A DNA stretch of 64,000 nt from Patagioenas fasciata (Eukaryota > Chordata > Aves > Columbiformes > Columbidae), in NCBI RefSeq assembly GCF_037038585.1, contig NC_092523.1, positions 46,393,501 to 46,457,500 of the forward strand, given 5' to 3'. Positions within the stretch are counted from its first letter, which is position 1, and every line of letters starts with the position of its first letter. The notes beneath the pieces were generated by a model. That model searched no databases, was not told the DNA's origin, and was given only the letters and a program-made list of their open reading frames with translations. Below are positions 39,439 to 52,100 of this stretch, one piece after another. The translations under genes were made by a program, and so were the position numbers.

Positions 39439-42149
39439 CTGCAATAGCTTCAACATAACATTGCAAATATTTCAATTCAGATCATTCTAAGTTGTTGTAA
39501 GTATACAGAAGCTGCCAAAGCACAGAAAAGACAACTTATGCTATACTTGCCTATTTATCCAACTACTATAAATTTGCTTTCAAAACATTGTTCTGTAGCT
39601 ACGATAATATTGAACTTTAACCACTAACTATATATTCTATAAGCAAACTTTCATAAGTGGTATCATAAGTATGCTGCCCCTGAAGTACAATAATGAATTC
39701 TTCCACAAATCATGTTGTCACTGTTACGTAGAGACCTATATGCTACTCAAAGTGACAAGTTCCACTTTCTTATTACATTTTATAGAAATTACTTTAAAAC
39801 TGTATTTTAGTACAAAAATACTTTAAAATAATATATTAAGTCCATGCCTGACTAATATAAATAATTCAAATAATTAAGGAAAAAAAGTAATTTAATTAAA
39901 ACCAATATGTAAGAAAATTCAGCAGAACTGGCTGGCAAAAGAAAGGGTTTGAAATAATCCCACTTCTGGGGTCTTTATTTTCATGTCTTTATCCATTTTC
40001 CCAATTTCCAATACCAAAAAAGTTCATCAATACAGTTGTTTCTGTTCTGCCCACTATTACTCTGGCATGCCAAGATCTTGCACAACAGCTTTAGGTTTCT
40101 GTCATCTAAGTGACTGAAAATCACACCAAGGAACCCACTTGGTGATTACCAACTTTACTAGTCAGGCCCCTAAAAAAATTAACTTTCAAGCCCCTAAAAC
40201 AAATTCACTTTCAAGTCAGATTTCTTTTTTGACTGCCTCTTTTTTCTTCCTCAACTTGTACCTTCTTTGCCCAAAGTTTTCTGCCTTCAGGAAGTTTCTG
40301 CGAAACTTAGACAAGCAACCTTTTTCAACACTTCAGTCCTTTGCCCAAAACACTATGTCCAAGTACTATGCCGCTCATCCTGGAAAAGAAATGCTGCTCA
40401 AAAAACCATCACCAGTAACATAAGCTACAACTGTAGTTTGTTCTTTTATGTCCCTTATGTTTTTAGCTTGCTTTGTCCTCAAGATCAGGCTCCAATAAAT
40501 AATGTCCTGAAATCTCAGCAGTTTGTTTTTTCCCAGAAAAACAGTTAAAACCAGCTTCAATTTCACACAAATGTTTCTTGCCTTCTCACTATTATTTGCT
40601 GAACAATTAAGCTTCCTAGTTGAGGCCTCAACTAATAAAGTATCTGGAAAGCGCAGAATAAAGGAAACTGAATTAAGTACAGTAAAGAGTGCATAAGCAT
40701 TCACATGTCTGTCTCTTCATTAGATGTTCATTACTCAAGGTCCCAAGAAACCAATTATCTCAAACACTTCAGTAAGCTCAAACCTGTTGCACTGAACTGA
40801 ACACTGCCAAAATGGAAGGGAGTTCAAAACCAGTTACATCCTTTTTATTCAGTTTGAAGCTACCTTCTCATCTTCAGCTGGTCACTTCTCCTGCTTTTGT
40901 ACAAACTAAACTATTATTTTTACCTTGATTATCCAAATGAGCACTGTTACCTACACACATTATTTATTTTACCTGACAGCTGACTATGTAACTCTCTACC
41001 ACTACCAGAAATAAGAATTAGTAAAAATAAAGCCATACATAGTAGTTAATGTAATAAATGTTATCCCCCACATCTTTAACTATAAAGGCTTTCAAATGAT
41101 TTCTGGTCACATTAAGCAAGCTTTTGCTTCCATATGCAAAATGTTCACCAGCTCTATGTCTGCTAGACCTTTTATTCTTCAATTATGTGTTCTACTGAAA
41201 ATTACTTTTCAAAAACCTTAGGTTTCTCTAAAGATTATACACTATATTTATGGAGTGATTAAGGCCCTCTCACTGCCACATTCATGCATGTTATGCAATA
41301 TTACTGTCCAAAGGTGGACCTCCTCCGCAACAGCTTAGCCGTTTCAAATATAGTTTGAATCAAAGTAATAATGAAACTGTTCTTCAGTGCATTTTCACAA
41401 CGGCCTTCATATGACACTATCATTTACTCTACACATCCCTTAATTAGAATGGTGACCGAATAAATACAACTCCAATTTTTTCCATCCTAGAAAAATAAGA
41501 CTTTTAGTGGAGATAAGTGTATTTTGTCTTTTCTATCAAGATGGTATTCATTTTGTGGCAGAAATCCAAGCAACCACCACTCCAGTGAAGTTACATTTAC
41601 ACGACACCCATTGCTCGTCATTAAACAAGCCAATCCCTAAACTCCTGGCTTCATCAAAATGAGATTCCAGAACGGAAGCAGTACAAAGAGATTCCTGACA
41701 GACAATGGCAGTAAAAGCATCACTCCTATCTGCCATAAATAGCGTCCCATCTCCATTCAGCAAGTGAACTGCATATACTGTTTTTCACAGCCTACAAGCT
41801 GCACGGTGATTCCATCATCAGAGAATCTCTCGTAGTTTTGGGCCTAATGAGATACAGAAGTAGACAAAAAGCTGGGGCAAGGAAGACCTATAAATTAATC
41901 TTTCCTTCATCTCAGTGAGTTCAAACATCCAGCCAAGAAGAACACTATCTCTAAGAGCTGCAAGTGGATACCAGATTAAAATCGTGGGAGTTGTTGAGTG
42001 GGTCCACAGTGCTCCCAGAGAGGCAAAGAGGCACTGAGGAGTTCAGGCAAGAAAACAGCAAGAGGAACCAAGTGGGCCACAGGCAGGCCCAAGGACAAAA
42101 CACCACCTGAGGAGGCAAGACAGTCAACTGGGACAGGGAGAGAAAATAA
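39439..42149 (-). other. RBM46: Probable first intron of RBM46
   Basis: Lies between the first coding exon and the CpG island. AT-rich with no recognisable transposon. It includes an imperfect 24-25 bp tandem duplication at 40166-40214 and an unexplained minus-strand open frame at 41548-41787. Confidence 0.6.
40166..40214. repeat. Imperfect 24-25 bp tandem duplication
   Basis: GCCCCTAAAA starts both units, at 40166 and 40190, and both end in ACTTTCAA. The copies differ by a few bases. It lies in the probable first RBM46 intron. Confidence 0.75.
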
Positions 42150-42790
42150 AGAGAAAAACAGTAGCCCCGGAAATACCCTGCGCTACTCTTGCCGGCTTGC
42201 ACGTTGACGAGGGCATCCGCACTGGCCCCATCTCCTCACACCCTCGTCCCTCACGCTGCCTCCGCCTTTCCCCACAGCACAGCAAGGGCCCGAACCCGCC
42301 ACTGTCCCCAGGGAGACGAGGCCGCGGCACATCCCCCAGCCCTCCCTTAGGCGCTCGGCACCACTCCGGGAGCGCGGAAAACAACCCACCCTACCCCTCC
42401 ACCAGCCACCTCACCCGCCTGGCCCCGCCGCCACGGCTTTCCCTCGCTCTGCCCCAGCCCAGCCAATCACCGGGCGGCCAGGGTGGGCACGGGCATAATT
42501 GACAGGCGACACCAACCAATCACAGCGAGGCAAAGGGCCGTGCCCGGCACGCGAGCTCTTTTAAACCAGACGGCCGTTGGGCAGAGGGCTCCTGCTGGGT
42601 CGCGTGCGGCCGGTGCGCGGGCTGGGGCGGCGGGTGGAGCCGTGTGACAGCTCTGAGGGTGGGGGCGGTGCTGCAGCCTCAGGGCCCTCCTGAGGGAGGG
42701 TTGATGTTCCCCCGCTTCTGCACCCCCTGCCAGCGCCTTCCTTAACTCCGTCCTTCCGAAAGGAGAGCAACCTGTGAGCTTGCTGTTAAC
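42150..42790. promoter_or_regulatory. RBM46: CpG island, probable bidirectional promoter of RBM46
   Basis: A sharply bounded GC- and CpG-rich block in AT-rich surroundings, about 2.7 kb upstream of the first RBM46 coding exon. It carries two CCAAT boxes (42463-42467 and 42516-42520) and a TTTTAAA box at 42559-42565. On the plus strand these follow the usual order CCAAT, CCAAT, TATA-like, then a start site near 42590. On the minus strand the CCAAT boxes lie just upstream of a possible 5' UTR exon ending at 42415 before GTGAGG. The island assignment is direct; start sites and direction are inference. Confidence 0.7.
42415..42500 (-). other. RBM46: Candidate RBM46 5' untranslated exon
   Basis: The coding exon at 39438 begins with an acceptor two bases before ATG, so a separate 5' UTR exon is required. 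The CpG island has a good minus-strand donor GTGAGG starting at 42414. The upper boundary is a guess based on the CCAAT boxes. An mRNA could use another donor in the island. Confidence 0.3.
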
Positions 42791-43714
42791 TTTTCAGAAC
42801 CCGGCTGCGACTTTTTTTGTGTGTGTCTTTCAGCTTACATCTGCTGTTAAAAGCTGTATGTCGGACTTCAGGGTGTGCTCTGAGGTGCGTTTGTACTTCA
42901 GGGAGCGTTTAGGTGCAAGTCCATGTTGACCAGTAACACCTGGGTGAAATAGGGCTGGTTTTGATCCCTACTGTTTTAGCTAATATTTCAGTTTGTTGGA
43001 AATGAACCATGTTTGCTTAATAACAGCCACAGCCAAAATACTTCTGGCAAAGACTTCTTGCCCTCCCTTTTCCTAAGATTTAAATGCTCAACTGTACTTA
43101 CTAATAAGGCAGAGAATCTCAGAAATTTTAATTTGGGGACATGCAAATTCATCATTATTATGAATATGTTACAGAGCTTTTAGCAATCTAGTTTCAAATA
43201 TGTCCTGCCGTAAAATGGTCACGCCACTATTTTCAGACATTTACCTATTCAAGCTTATTTCTTAAAGACAAAGCTTATTATCCTTTTATTAATAATGGCA
43301 TAATACCATAATCATGTATGTCACAAATTATATGTCTCTATTTAAAAGTTCTGAATGACCAACAAACCGAAGCTATTGCCTTGAAGATTAAATGTCACCA
43401 CCTGTTCATTTCAGGTGTCTGTGTGGTTTTTGACCACATCTAAATCAGGGCAATTAACGTTTTAATTCCTCTTTCTAGAAGTGACAACTGTTCACAGCAA
43501 AGGGACAGTTGCTTATAGTTGTAATTTCTTTCACTCTCCCCATACATATATAAATACCGCTCATCCCAAGTTAATCCCATATTTCAATTCACTTATTTAT
43601 AAATAAGATTTACTTAAGGATGGGAAGACGACCATGGCCAGAATGATGTTTAGTATTAATCAGCATATTTAGTTTTTACTACTTCATTGAATCAGTACCT
43701 TAGTACTTAACTGG

Positions 43715-43751
43715 TTTTAGGATTATTTTACTTATTTTAGGATTATTTTAC
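43715..43751. repeat. 20 bp-period tandem duplication
   Basis: TTTTAGGATTATTTTAC occurs at 43715-43731 and again at 43735-43751 without mismatch. Confidence 0.9.
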
Positions 43752-46078
43752 AAGAGTTACAGTATAATTTGCAAAAAGCATTTGGCACAAATTCTGGTTA
43801 GAAAATTACTTTAAATTGCAAGTAATGTGCTATTTGCCTTAAATCTTTATACAGTTCTTCCTAATACTGAGTTAGTTTCCTCACTAATGTCTTTTTGAAA
43901 CTGCCACAAATCTGATGGATGAGGAATGAGGGCAGTCTTGCCAGGATTATGACATTTATTCCTTTGGCTGAATTTGAAAATGTGAAGGAGGTATTTTTCT
44001 TACACATTTTATTTTATAGCACTGCACCAGACAGTTGCTTTTCTTTTCCTCTTAACTTACTTTAGGTAGCTGTGAGGCAGAAGTCCTTGATTTTTTTTTT
44101 TAACTTCTGTTTCACTGGAATGCTAGCAAGCCCCAGCATATATATTCCTGGAGTGGGCTATTACTGCAGTTGCAATATGCTTTAATAAAAGCATAAGCTG
44201 CTTTTTTTTTTTTTTTTGGTCAGTGTAAATTTTGCTATGGCCTGGAGCAGGAAAAGAGGGTGTGTAATATTTCTGCAGTCTGACGGGTTTGATATGTAGG
44301 TAGTGGAAATACCTTAAAAGGAAGCAGACATCCTTTGAAGTTTAGACAAAGGTCTCTGTAAGAAAACCTAGACATAATATGATTGTAAATCTAATTATAG
44401 TAAGCTGTATAGAAAGACTTCAATCAATCAGTCCATTTTATTTGGGGTTTCAGTTTATCAAGTAGCTGCAATGCCTGTTTCAGTAGGATTTTCCTAACAA
44501 GGCATCCTGGTGCCCGAAGGGTCTTTTCTTGTGAAAGGTGCTGTTCAGTCTTGTTCAGCTTTCTGCCTTAAAAGAAGTGGAATAATTTTTTAATTATAAA
44601 ATTACAAAATCTGATATTTTTGGAATAAGCATGTGAGGAAAGAAAATAGTAATTGTAGAGAAAACATCATACAGAATTGCTTTTTTTTTTTTTTGTAAAC
44701 TACTTTGAGGCACGTGCCACGTGATTTTAACATGCAGATATGCAATGAATATAAAAAAATGGGTCCTGAAGCATATTCTCTCTTCACTTAGATGAATATG
44801 TATATCAAGAATTTCGTTGATGTAAACTGAATTAAATCAATATTGCTGAGTGCAGAGTGATGTAAAATGTACATAACAAGGTATGTAAAAATCTCTTTGC
44901 TTGTTTTTTCCCTCGTGACCTCCAGAACTGCTGTTATTTGCTCCCTCAGTATCTCACTCTTAAAAACCTGGGCCCTGTGTGACAAAGCCATACCTTTAAT
45001 CACTGAGCAAAACAGTCTGTTTTCTGGCAATACAACTAACCCCCCCGAGGGAAGGAGCAGATGGGAATTGCTGAAAAAAGTAATGCCACAAAGGGTTGGT
45101 AGAAGAAGTGGTAAAAGTCAGGGAATAGACGGGAAGAAAGGATGGGAAGGTGGGAAGATGGAGAATCCTGTCCTGAGTACTGTGGTCTTTTGGTGCTCCA
45201 CCAGTACAGAATGCTTTCCCCATCTGCTTTTTAGGCAAATGCTTTAAATTAGTGCTGAAACGGCAGTATATGCTTTGCACGTTTGTACAAAGGCAGTTAA
45301 AGAGTTTTGGTGGTTTTAGTGCTTCTGAAAGTGACTACTGCCCCAACAACCTTGTAACCAAAGTTTTCCTTCCGCAAGAATGTGAAGTGCAAAGACCTAT
45401 GGAGTGGGTTTCCTTCTGTCACACGGCTGGTGTCTCAGTTCCTCGCTGGAGAGCTTGGAAAGATCGGAGACAGTTCCTTCTCAGTCACTGCTCATTTTTT
45501 TTATTTCTCTGCAAATATTGTCAGAAAATACCTGAATTTGTGGTAGCTTCCGTGAAAGCCTTAGAGCCTCTTTCTGCATTGGAACCAAACAGGCGTCAGG
45601 CGTCAAACTGTAAAGATTCTGGACGTGCATGACCTGACCCAGACATTAACTAGAAGTTTACCAGGGAGGCTAAAGGTTTTTGTATCACATTACCCCTTGA
45701 TTATTTCATAACTCTGGAAATAAATCACATTGTGTGCAACAGTGGAGAACAAGGTTTAATTTTTACTTTTCCTAATTTAAATATTTTAAACACCTTAATT
45801 GTAGTTTGAAAAGTTGAAAGAGTCCACTTTCTTTGGGCTGTTCCTAGTTGACTTTGAATTACAGCTTGTTCTGAGAATCTAAAGGGCATCAATTTATCAA
45901 GGCCACATCCTTATAATTTATAATCCATCTGCTGTGAGCTGCTAACTAGCTTTTAAGTCAGGAAACTCTGGACTGTCAATGCCAATTACAGTTAAACAAC
46001 TTATGATGCTTCTGTGTAATTTTCTTTGTATTTTTCCTGAGGCTTCAAGGGTATAGTGCTGCGCTTGGAGACACAATT

Positions 46079-46116
46079 AATAAAGTCTGAAGCCATGTAA
46101 CCTGTGTTTTTGTGTG
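46079..46116 (+). terminator. Plus-strand polyadenylation signal with GT-rich downstream element
   Basis: AATAAA at 46079-46084 is followed about 20 bases later by a run dominated by GTGTTTTTGTGTG. This combination of hexamer and GT-rich element is better than most chance AATAAA matches in this AT-rich window. No plus-strand protein gene accounts for it. Confidence 0.45.
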
Positions 46117-49100
46117 ATTCTTTCATTTAGATATATACATATTTTTATATATAATTGTATATTATACACACATGGAATCCCATAACTTATCTTTGGGGTT
46201 TCTTACAGTATTCATTAAGTATAACAGGATGATTTTTAAATGCTTTTCTGTATCTAGCTACTGTTTATCTTACAAAGCTTAGTGACACAACCAAAACTGC
46301 CATGAAAAACTAAAACAAGAACCACCACTACATTGTGGGCAACTATAAACAAAATTGGGGTTAGGCAGTTTGACTGTTCCATCCTGATTTCTTGTTAGAG
46401 GCTACAACAGTGAAACAGGGGTTCAAAACTCAACATTTCTAAACCTACTGAGCAGTTAGGTGAACTTAGAAAACATCTGATTTACTCATTTTTTTTAAAT
46501 GAGAGTTTCACAGTTAACTGATCCCAGTTTGCTGGAGATCTGCACAGTGCAGTTTCCTGCATGTACCAGAGCCACTAGGTGGGAGTATGTTATCCTGAAA
46601 GAAAGTTTGTCAACCCCGGCTGTTTTTATTGTGGAGGAGATGCTGCAACACCATCCACACCATGTCGAGTTGGTGATCAAATTGGGATATTTTCCATGCT
46701 CGTGTCCAGAACAGGACGCTGGGGAGACTGCCCTGCCTGCCTCGTTACTCCTTCAGCCCGGAAGGATTTGAGCGGGAGCAGAGACAAAGGCTTACTGGGA
46801 GTTACACCTCCAAAAAGCAGATCTGGTATCCAGACAAGGACCACAAGCACTCTACATAATCTAGTTATTTAGAAATTCCCAAGGCTAAAAAAGATTCAGA
46901 AGATCACCTTACTAAGATACAAGCTAATACTTAAAAAAAAAAAAAAACAAAAAACCTCATTATATCAGAAGTGAGGCATTTGTCAGAGAGAGAACATACA
47001 GGTGACAGATACAGAAAGGGCCTTTTGAGGAAGATGAGACCATAGCAAAAAACATATGGGTTTTTTTCAGCAATATTCAATACAAAAGTGATAGAGAAGT
47101 TTTCAATGTAAACCCACTATTTTCTGCAGAAAAGACATCCTCGCACTAGTCCTAAACTGAGGGGTCAGTAAAAGGAATTTTAGGACTGATGAGTAAACTT
47201 AAGTAACAAACTGATAAGGCTGGGTGTAGTCAAGTCTACTCCGGGGTGGTATTGCTGGACTTGAGAGGTGTAATGTGTAATAAATTTCTGAGGGTGGCCA
47301 TGGTACTAGAAGGATGGTGCCAAATGAGCAGCTTTCAGAAGAATTTCAGCACAAATTTGTGAAAGCTGCAAAAAATCCAACTTTCACACCAGAAATATCT
47401 GAAAGTCGTAAGGCTATAAGTGGAAAAAAAATGAACACAAAATGATTGTTCATTGTTCCCTGTAGTACAAGAAGGGGAGGGACAGCTAATGTAAGCATCA
47501 GGCAGACAATTAAAAAAAAAAAGCTCTTTTTCATATGCCATAATTAATTTTGCCATAGAACCTTCTGATGGTCAGACAGATAAGCTAGAAAGGGCATAAG
47601 ACAAGTTCACATAGGGTAAGAGTATTAAACATAATGAAATTAATGCAAGTTTTAAAGCTGGAAGCTTGTGAATTGTTGCTTATGGAAATTTTTGATAATA
47701 TATCAAGACTCTGTCAGTACCCATACCCTGTTGCTCCTTGGAGGAGAATGATACAGGGCTAAACTGACCTTCAGATATTGCCAGAGTTAATTCCTGTGTT
47801 CCTATGGTGCTGAAAAATTTGGCCTTTGTCTATAAGCTAAAGGCTTTCAAAGGTGGTTAAGTTGTTAACAGTGTCTGGTTGTCTTGCTCCAGCTCTGAAT
47901 TGAGAGTCCAGTTTTCCTAAAGGAATAGGTGTGTTCACAGAGAAAGATCTCAGAAGCCAGCTGAAGAGTGCCTTGCCTGGACCAGCAAAAAAACAAGGTA
48001 GAAACACTGGTGGCAGCACAGAAGCAACCATCTCTAGGCAGCTGTCTGAATAGATTTGAAGAACTACAAAAAATTTTAAAAGCTGCACAGTTTATGTCCT
48101 GTAAGATTCTTCAGATCATAATTCACTGTGAAGTTAATAGTGATTTGGGTTCATTTCTGAACATTGTTATTAAATTTCCACAGGTACAAGATTTTGGGGA
48201 TCTCAGGAAACTGGTGGGAATACTTCATGCTTAATCTTGGTCTCTGTGAAGACAGTAACAAAACTCATGTTGATTTTAGCTGAAGAAACATTAACCTAGT
48301 GATGCTGTTGCAATAAAGAAGATTGCAGTACTACATAATTATTAAGAACCTGTCCTGATGGGATAATTTTTAAATATGCAGTGTTACTAAAGTGATTTTT
48401 TTAAAGTAACTTCTCTTACTGCTTTCTTTTATTAGCATCAAATGGTTTCTGCATAAACAGATGTCTTGCTCACATCCTATGTTCACTTCCTGCTAACATT
48501 ATACAGTGAGCTCACAATTTATGTCACAAATCCAGTCTCTTTCCCATAAGGACAGACCGTTATTGCAAGCACAAATTTGTATTTAATTGCAGGATTCAGC
48601 ACTGTCTGTAAGAGAGCTTTTAACACAAGCATTCCCTGAACTGAAAAATGCAAACTAGAAAGTTACTGAGGGAAAGTAATGTCTATAACTGGTTTGGGTG
48701 GATATTTTAAGTTTGCTTATTAAAAAAAAAAAAAATTTAAAACCCCCTCTTTGCAAGTCATAAAAACCTCATTATCATTTTGAAACACATTTCATGCCTA
48801 TGCATCAGGTCTACTGCCTATGTAATTCTCAGTGCTTTAACAGTATTAGAGTTACTGGAATTGCTCAAAGACATCAGAAATAGAAATGTTCCATTCCTCA
48901 CTGGAGTTTCAGTTTATTAGCCAAGCAGAATTACTGCTTTCTCCAGGCAAGTTTTTGAAAAGACATTATTCCCAGTCTATACCTTGTCTGTCAATACATG
49001 ATCAAAGTGTCATTCTAAAATAGTACTTGTACAACAGAGTGCTTCTTTCTTACATATAGTGTGACCAAACCTACTTGCTGTCGGAAATTGGGAGTAAAAG

Positions 49101-52100
49101 CTAAAGGAAAACAAAAAGCTGACTTTATCATGTGATTGCAGTGCTAAATGGCTGATGTACTGGATGAAGAGTTTATTACACATTTGGATTTCCAGAGGAG
49201 CTGAGTTTTGTGCACATCCTGAGGTTCACGAAAGACTGAGGAATGGGACATGGCAACATGACTGTGGATATCACGGTCTATATATTCATGTATGCTTTAG
49301 GCATTGCAGCCTTACGCACTCACCAGTCTGAGGTGGTTCCCAGCCCTGAGTGATGCCTTCAGGCTCCTCTTCCAAAGCTTGGGAAGAGTTAGATACTTTG
49401 GGAAGGACTCCTCAGGAACCAGCAAAGCTGGAACCTCTGTAAAGTGGATAAAAGGAGGTTTGGGATGGAATTTAAACAGTCTGGGGCATATCTGCATGGT
49501 TCAAAGCTCTTGCTTCAAGTGAGTTGGTATGACTACAGAATGGGACAGGATCACAAGGTTCTGTCTGCTCAGGTTCCAAACGCGATAGCTGTGATAGCGT
49601 GGTGCAGAACCAAACAGCCTCCTTGCCCGAGGGCTACATGCAGTTCTGTTTTTCACAGCTATGCTATTTCTGGTTCTGGAGGGAACCAAGTCATCGTTGG
49701 CTCCAGGCTACTTACACTGTGCCCTACCACCTCATTTAGACAGAACCTAAATGGATGTGGTTGAAACCAGGTGCCTCCCTCCTCCCAAGTATTCATTTGG
49801 GGCTACATACAATCTCGTTTGCAAACAGAAACAGCAGAAGTTATGCTGTTTAATATCTAATTCCAATCTTTCCAGGGGGACTGCAGGACACCTCTCATTA
49901 TTTTCACACCCATATTTCTTCACTGTTGATTAGAATTAATTACTAGCTTTTTACCTACTGTGTGGCAGTAGCAGATCCACCCCTCCCTGTATTTCTGTGC
50001 AGTACTAAATGGAAATGTGCAGGTAATTTCTGCAAAACTGCAAGGAACACAGGTGCAAATCTCAGGCCTGAGAATATGCAGAAGATAAGGTGGCTTGGCA
50101 AGTTTAGCAGAGTATAACCCTTCATTTGTGTGTATTCTTAATTATATAAAATAGTATACCTCCCGAGCCTCACAGAAAACTCTGGTTTCACAGGCAGGGA
50201 AGTTGCTTTCTGGTAAGGAACCATGCATTTTATTTATTTGGTATGTCCAATGAAAGGCACCCACAACGTTATGCAAATATTAACCAAGTCTTGCAGTTGG
50301 CCAGAAAACAGAGGGAACAGTGTTTTCCCAGTTAAGAAATAGAAAATAATTTTAAAAGAGAAACTGTAGGCAACAGTTAGAGAGCTACAGCAGGTACCTG
50401 CTTTAACTAAAAGTGTTTGCTTTAACTAAAACAACACTGCAGCAAAGCAGCAAGCCTTTGATCTAACCCAATGGTTTCTCCCTTGTTTTCACCTGAAAGT
50501 TTTCTGAACGGCTGCGGTTTGTGTTGTATCACAGTCAGAAATGTCCTTATCTTAGCATTTCTAGTTCCGGGCTGCACGTAGGGATCTGATTCCACTCAGC
50601 ACCTCACTGGGGCCCATAGACTATGAGAAGTGATAATCCCATTTCAAGGGGGAAAATACACAGAGCCCAGACAGAGCCTGTTCCAACACAGAGTGGCTGG
50701 AGAGCCATTTTCTCTTTGCCACAGGTGTTTCCCAACTTTATATATATTAAAAACAAACCAAACCAAACAAAAACCCCCAAACAAAACAAAAACAAACAAA
50801 CCAACCCCAAACATACACACACACACATACACAAACACACCACTGTCCTAATCATGAGATAAAATTAGAAAAGGTGAAGGCCACCTCATAGCCTTATCCA
50901 AAGTATGGTGAGTCTCCTGCAGGATGGACTGGGAAGGTCCGAGGAACAGGTGTCCCAAATCGCCAGCAATGCTGTGACCATCACATTTTTGCACTCCTTA
51001 TGAAATGGTATTGCTATTTCCATTCAAAGTGCCACTCAATCAGGAAGGGACTCAAGGATTTGGGTGACAATGGCGATGTCTACCTTAAAATTTTGGCCAG
51101 GTTCGTCAGCTAAACAAGGTCACAGAATAGGTTTATCCATTTGTACATGGTTATGCATGTTTGCATGATGCCAGTTGCAGACACTGGTAATTAGTGCTCT
51201 CTTGAGTGTGCCTTGGGATGAGGCAGCCCAGGGAGTTCTACCAAGAGCTACTACAGGTGAAGCTTGGCTGTAGTGGTGAGGGAGTTCAGCTATACAGACA
51301 TGAGTTACAGTGTACCACCACCGAGGCAGAAGATGGACCCCGGACCATTTACTAGGTCAGATTACAGCCTGTGGCATTAATGGCATGCCTCTCAATGTAA
51401 GGGAAGGCAAGTTAATTGACTTAATCTCAGCCCTAACATGCAGCCCCATCTCATGCCCCCTGAACTCCAGCTGGGGACTGGAGTGCAGACACACGAACGT
51501 GCCCAGTATGCTCAACTAAGCAGCATCCGAGTCTTCATGGGCACATACTTTTCGCTTCAAGCTCTGACCAGTCCTTCAGCCTGTTTAATTTGCCCTGGGC
51601 TTGCAAGTAAAAGAAGCCTACCTTACCTACCTCCCGCACTTCCACTGCCTCCTGCAGACCAAACGCCCAGTGGCAGGCATTGAGATGTCATCGTAGGGGA
51701 CTAGGCAGCTGATTTGCTCCAAACAGCACTGTAGCAGAGCAGCCACTGACTGTTTCTTAGTTCACAGATATGCTGTAGAGAAGAGGCACCTACTAAAACA
51801 AGGTCACAGAGCTAAATAATGTTGCCTAATAAACAGGGAAAACATTAAAAAGCTACATAACATCTCACAGATAGTTTACTATGCTATGAAACACAGAAAT
51901 GGTAAATATAAATCGCCAGTTTTGTCCCAGATGGAACTGTGGTACTGCAATCAAAGTAATTCTGATTTAAGTCTCCTGAAGAACACCCCACTTTCCCCTC
52001 TTCTACCACAGTCTCCAAGCACTCACGACCATATCCTAAACATTCCCTTGACTTCAGAAGCAAAGCTAAGTCACAAACCACAGCACAGAATCAATTTTTA

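Larger units (their letters stand above)
42590..46116 (+). ncRNA. Hypothetical divergent plus-strand transcript
   Basis: Inferred, not recognised. The CpG island has plus-oriented CCAAT and TTTTAAA elements ending about 30 bp before 42590. A good plus-strand acceptor follows at 42832-42833 (pyrimidine tract then CAG), with a possible donor AG|GTGCGT near 42882. A textbook poly(A) site ends the region: AATAAA at 46079-46084 followed by a GT-rich stretch at 46103-46116. Open frames within it are short (at most about 126 codons) and look random, so a long non-coding RNA is the likeliest reading if it is transcribed. Confidence 0.3.

Noticed and set aside
39437-39475. In-frame extension upstream of the RBM46 ATG
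   Set aside because: The acceptor AG at 39440-39439 separates it from the exon, and the peptide does not match the conserved RBM46 N-terminus.
44867-45632. Two plus-strand frames of 126 codons each
   Set aside because: No recognisable domain. They could lie in the hypothetical non-coding transcript, but there is no evidence of translation.
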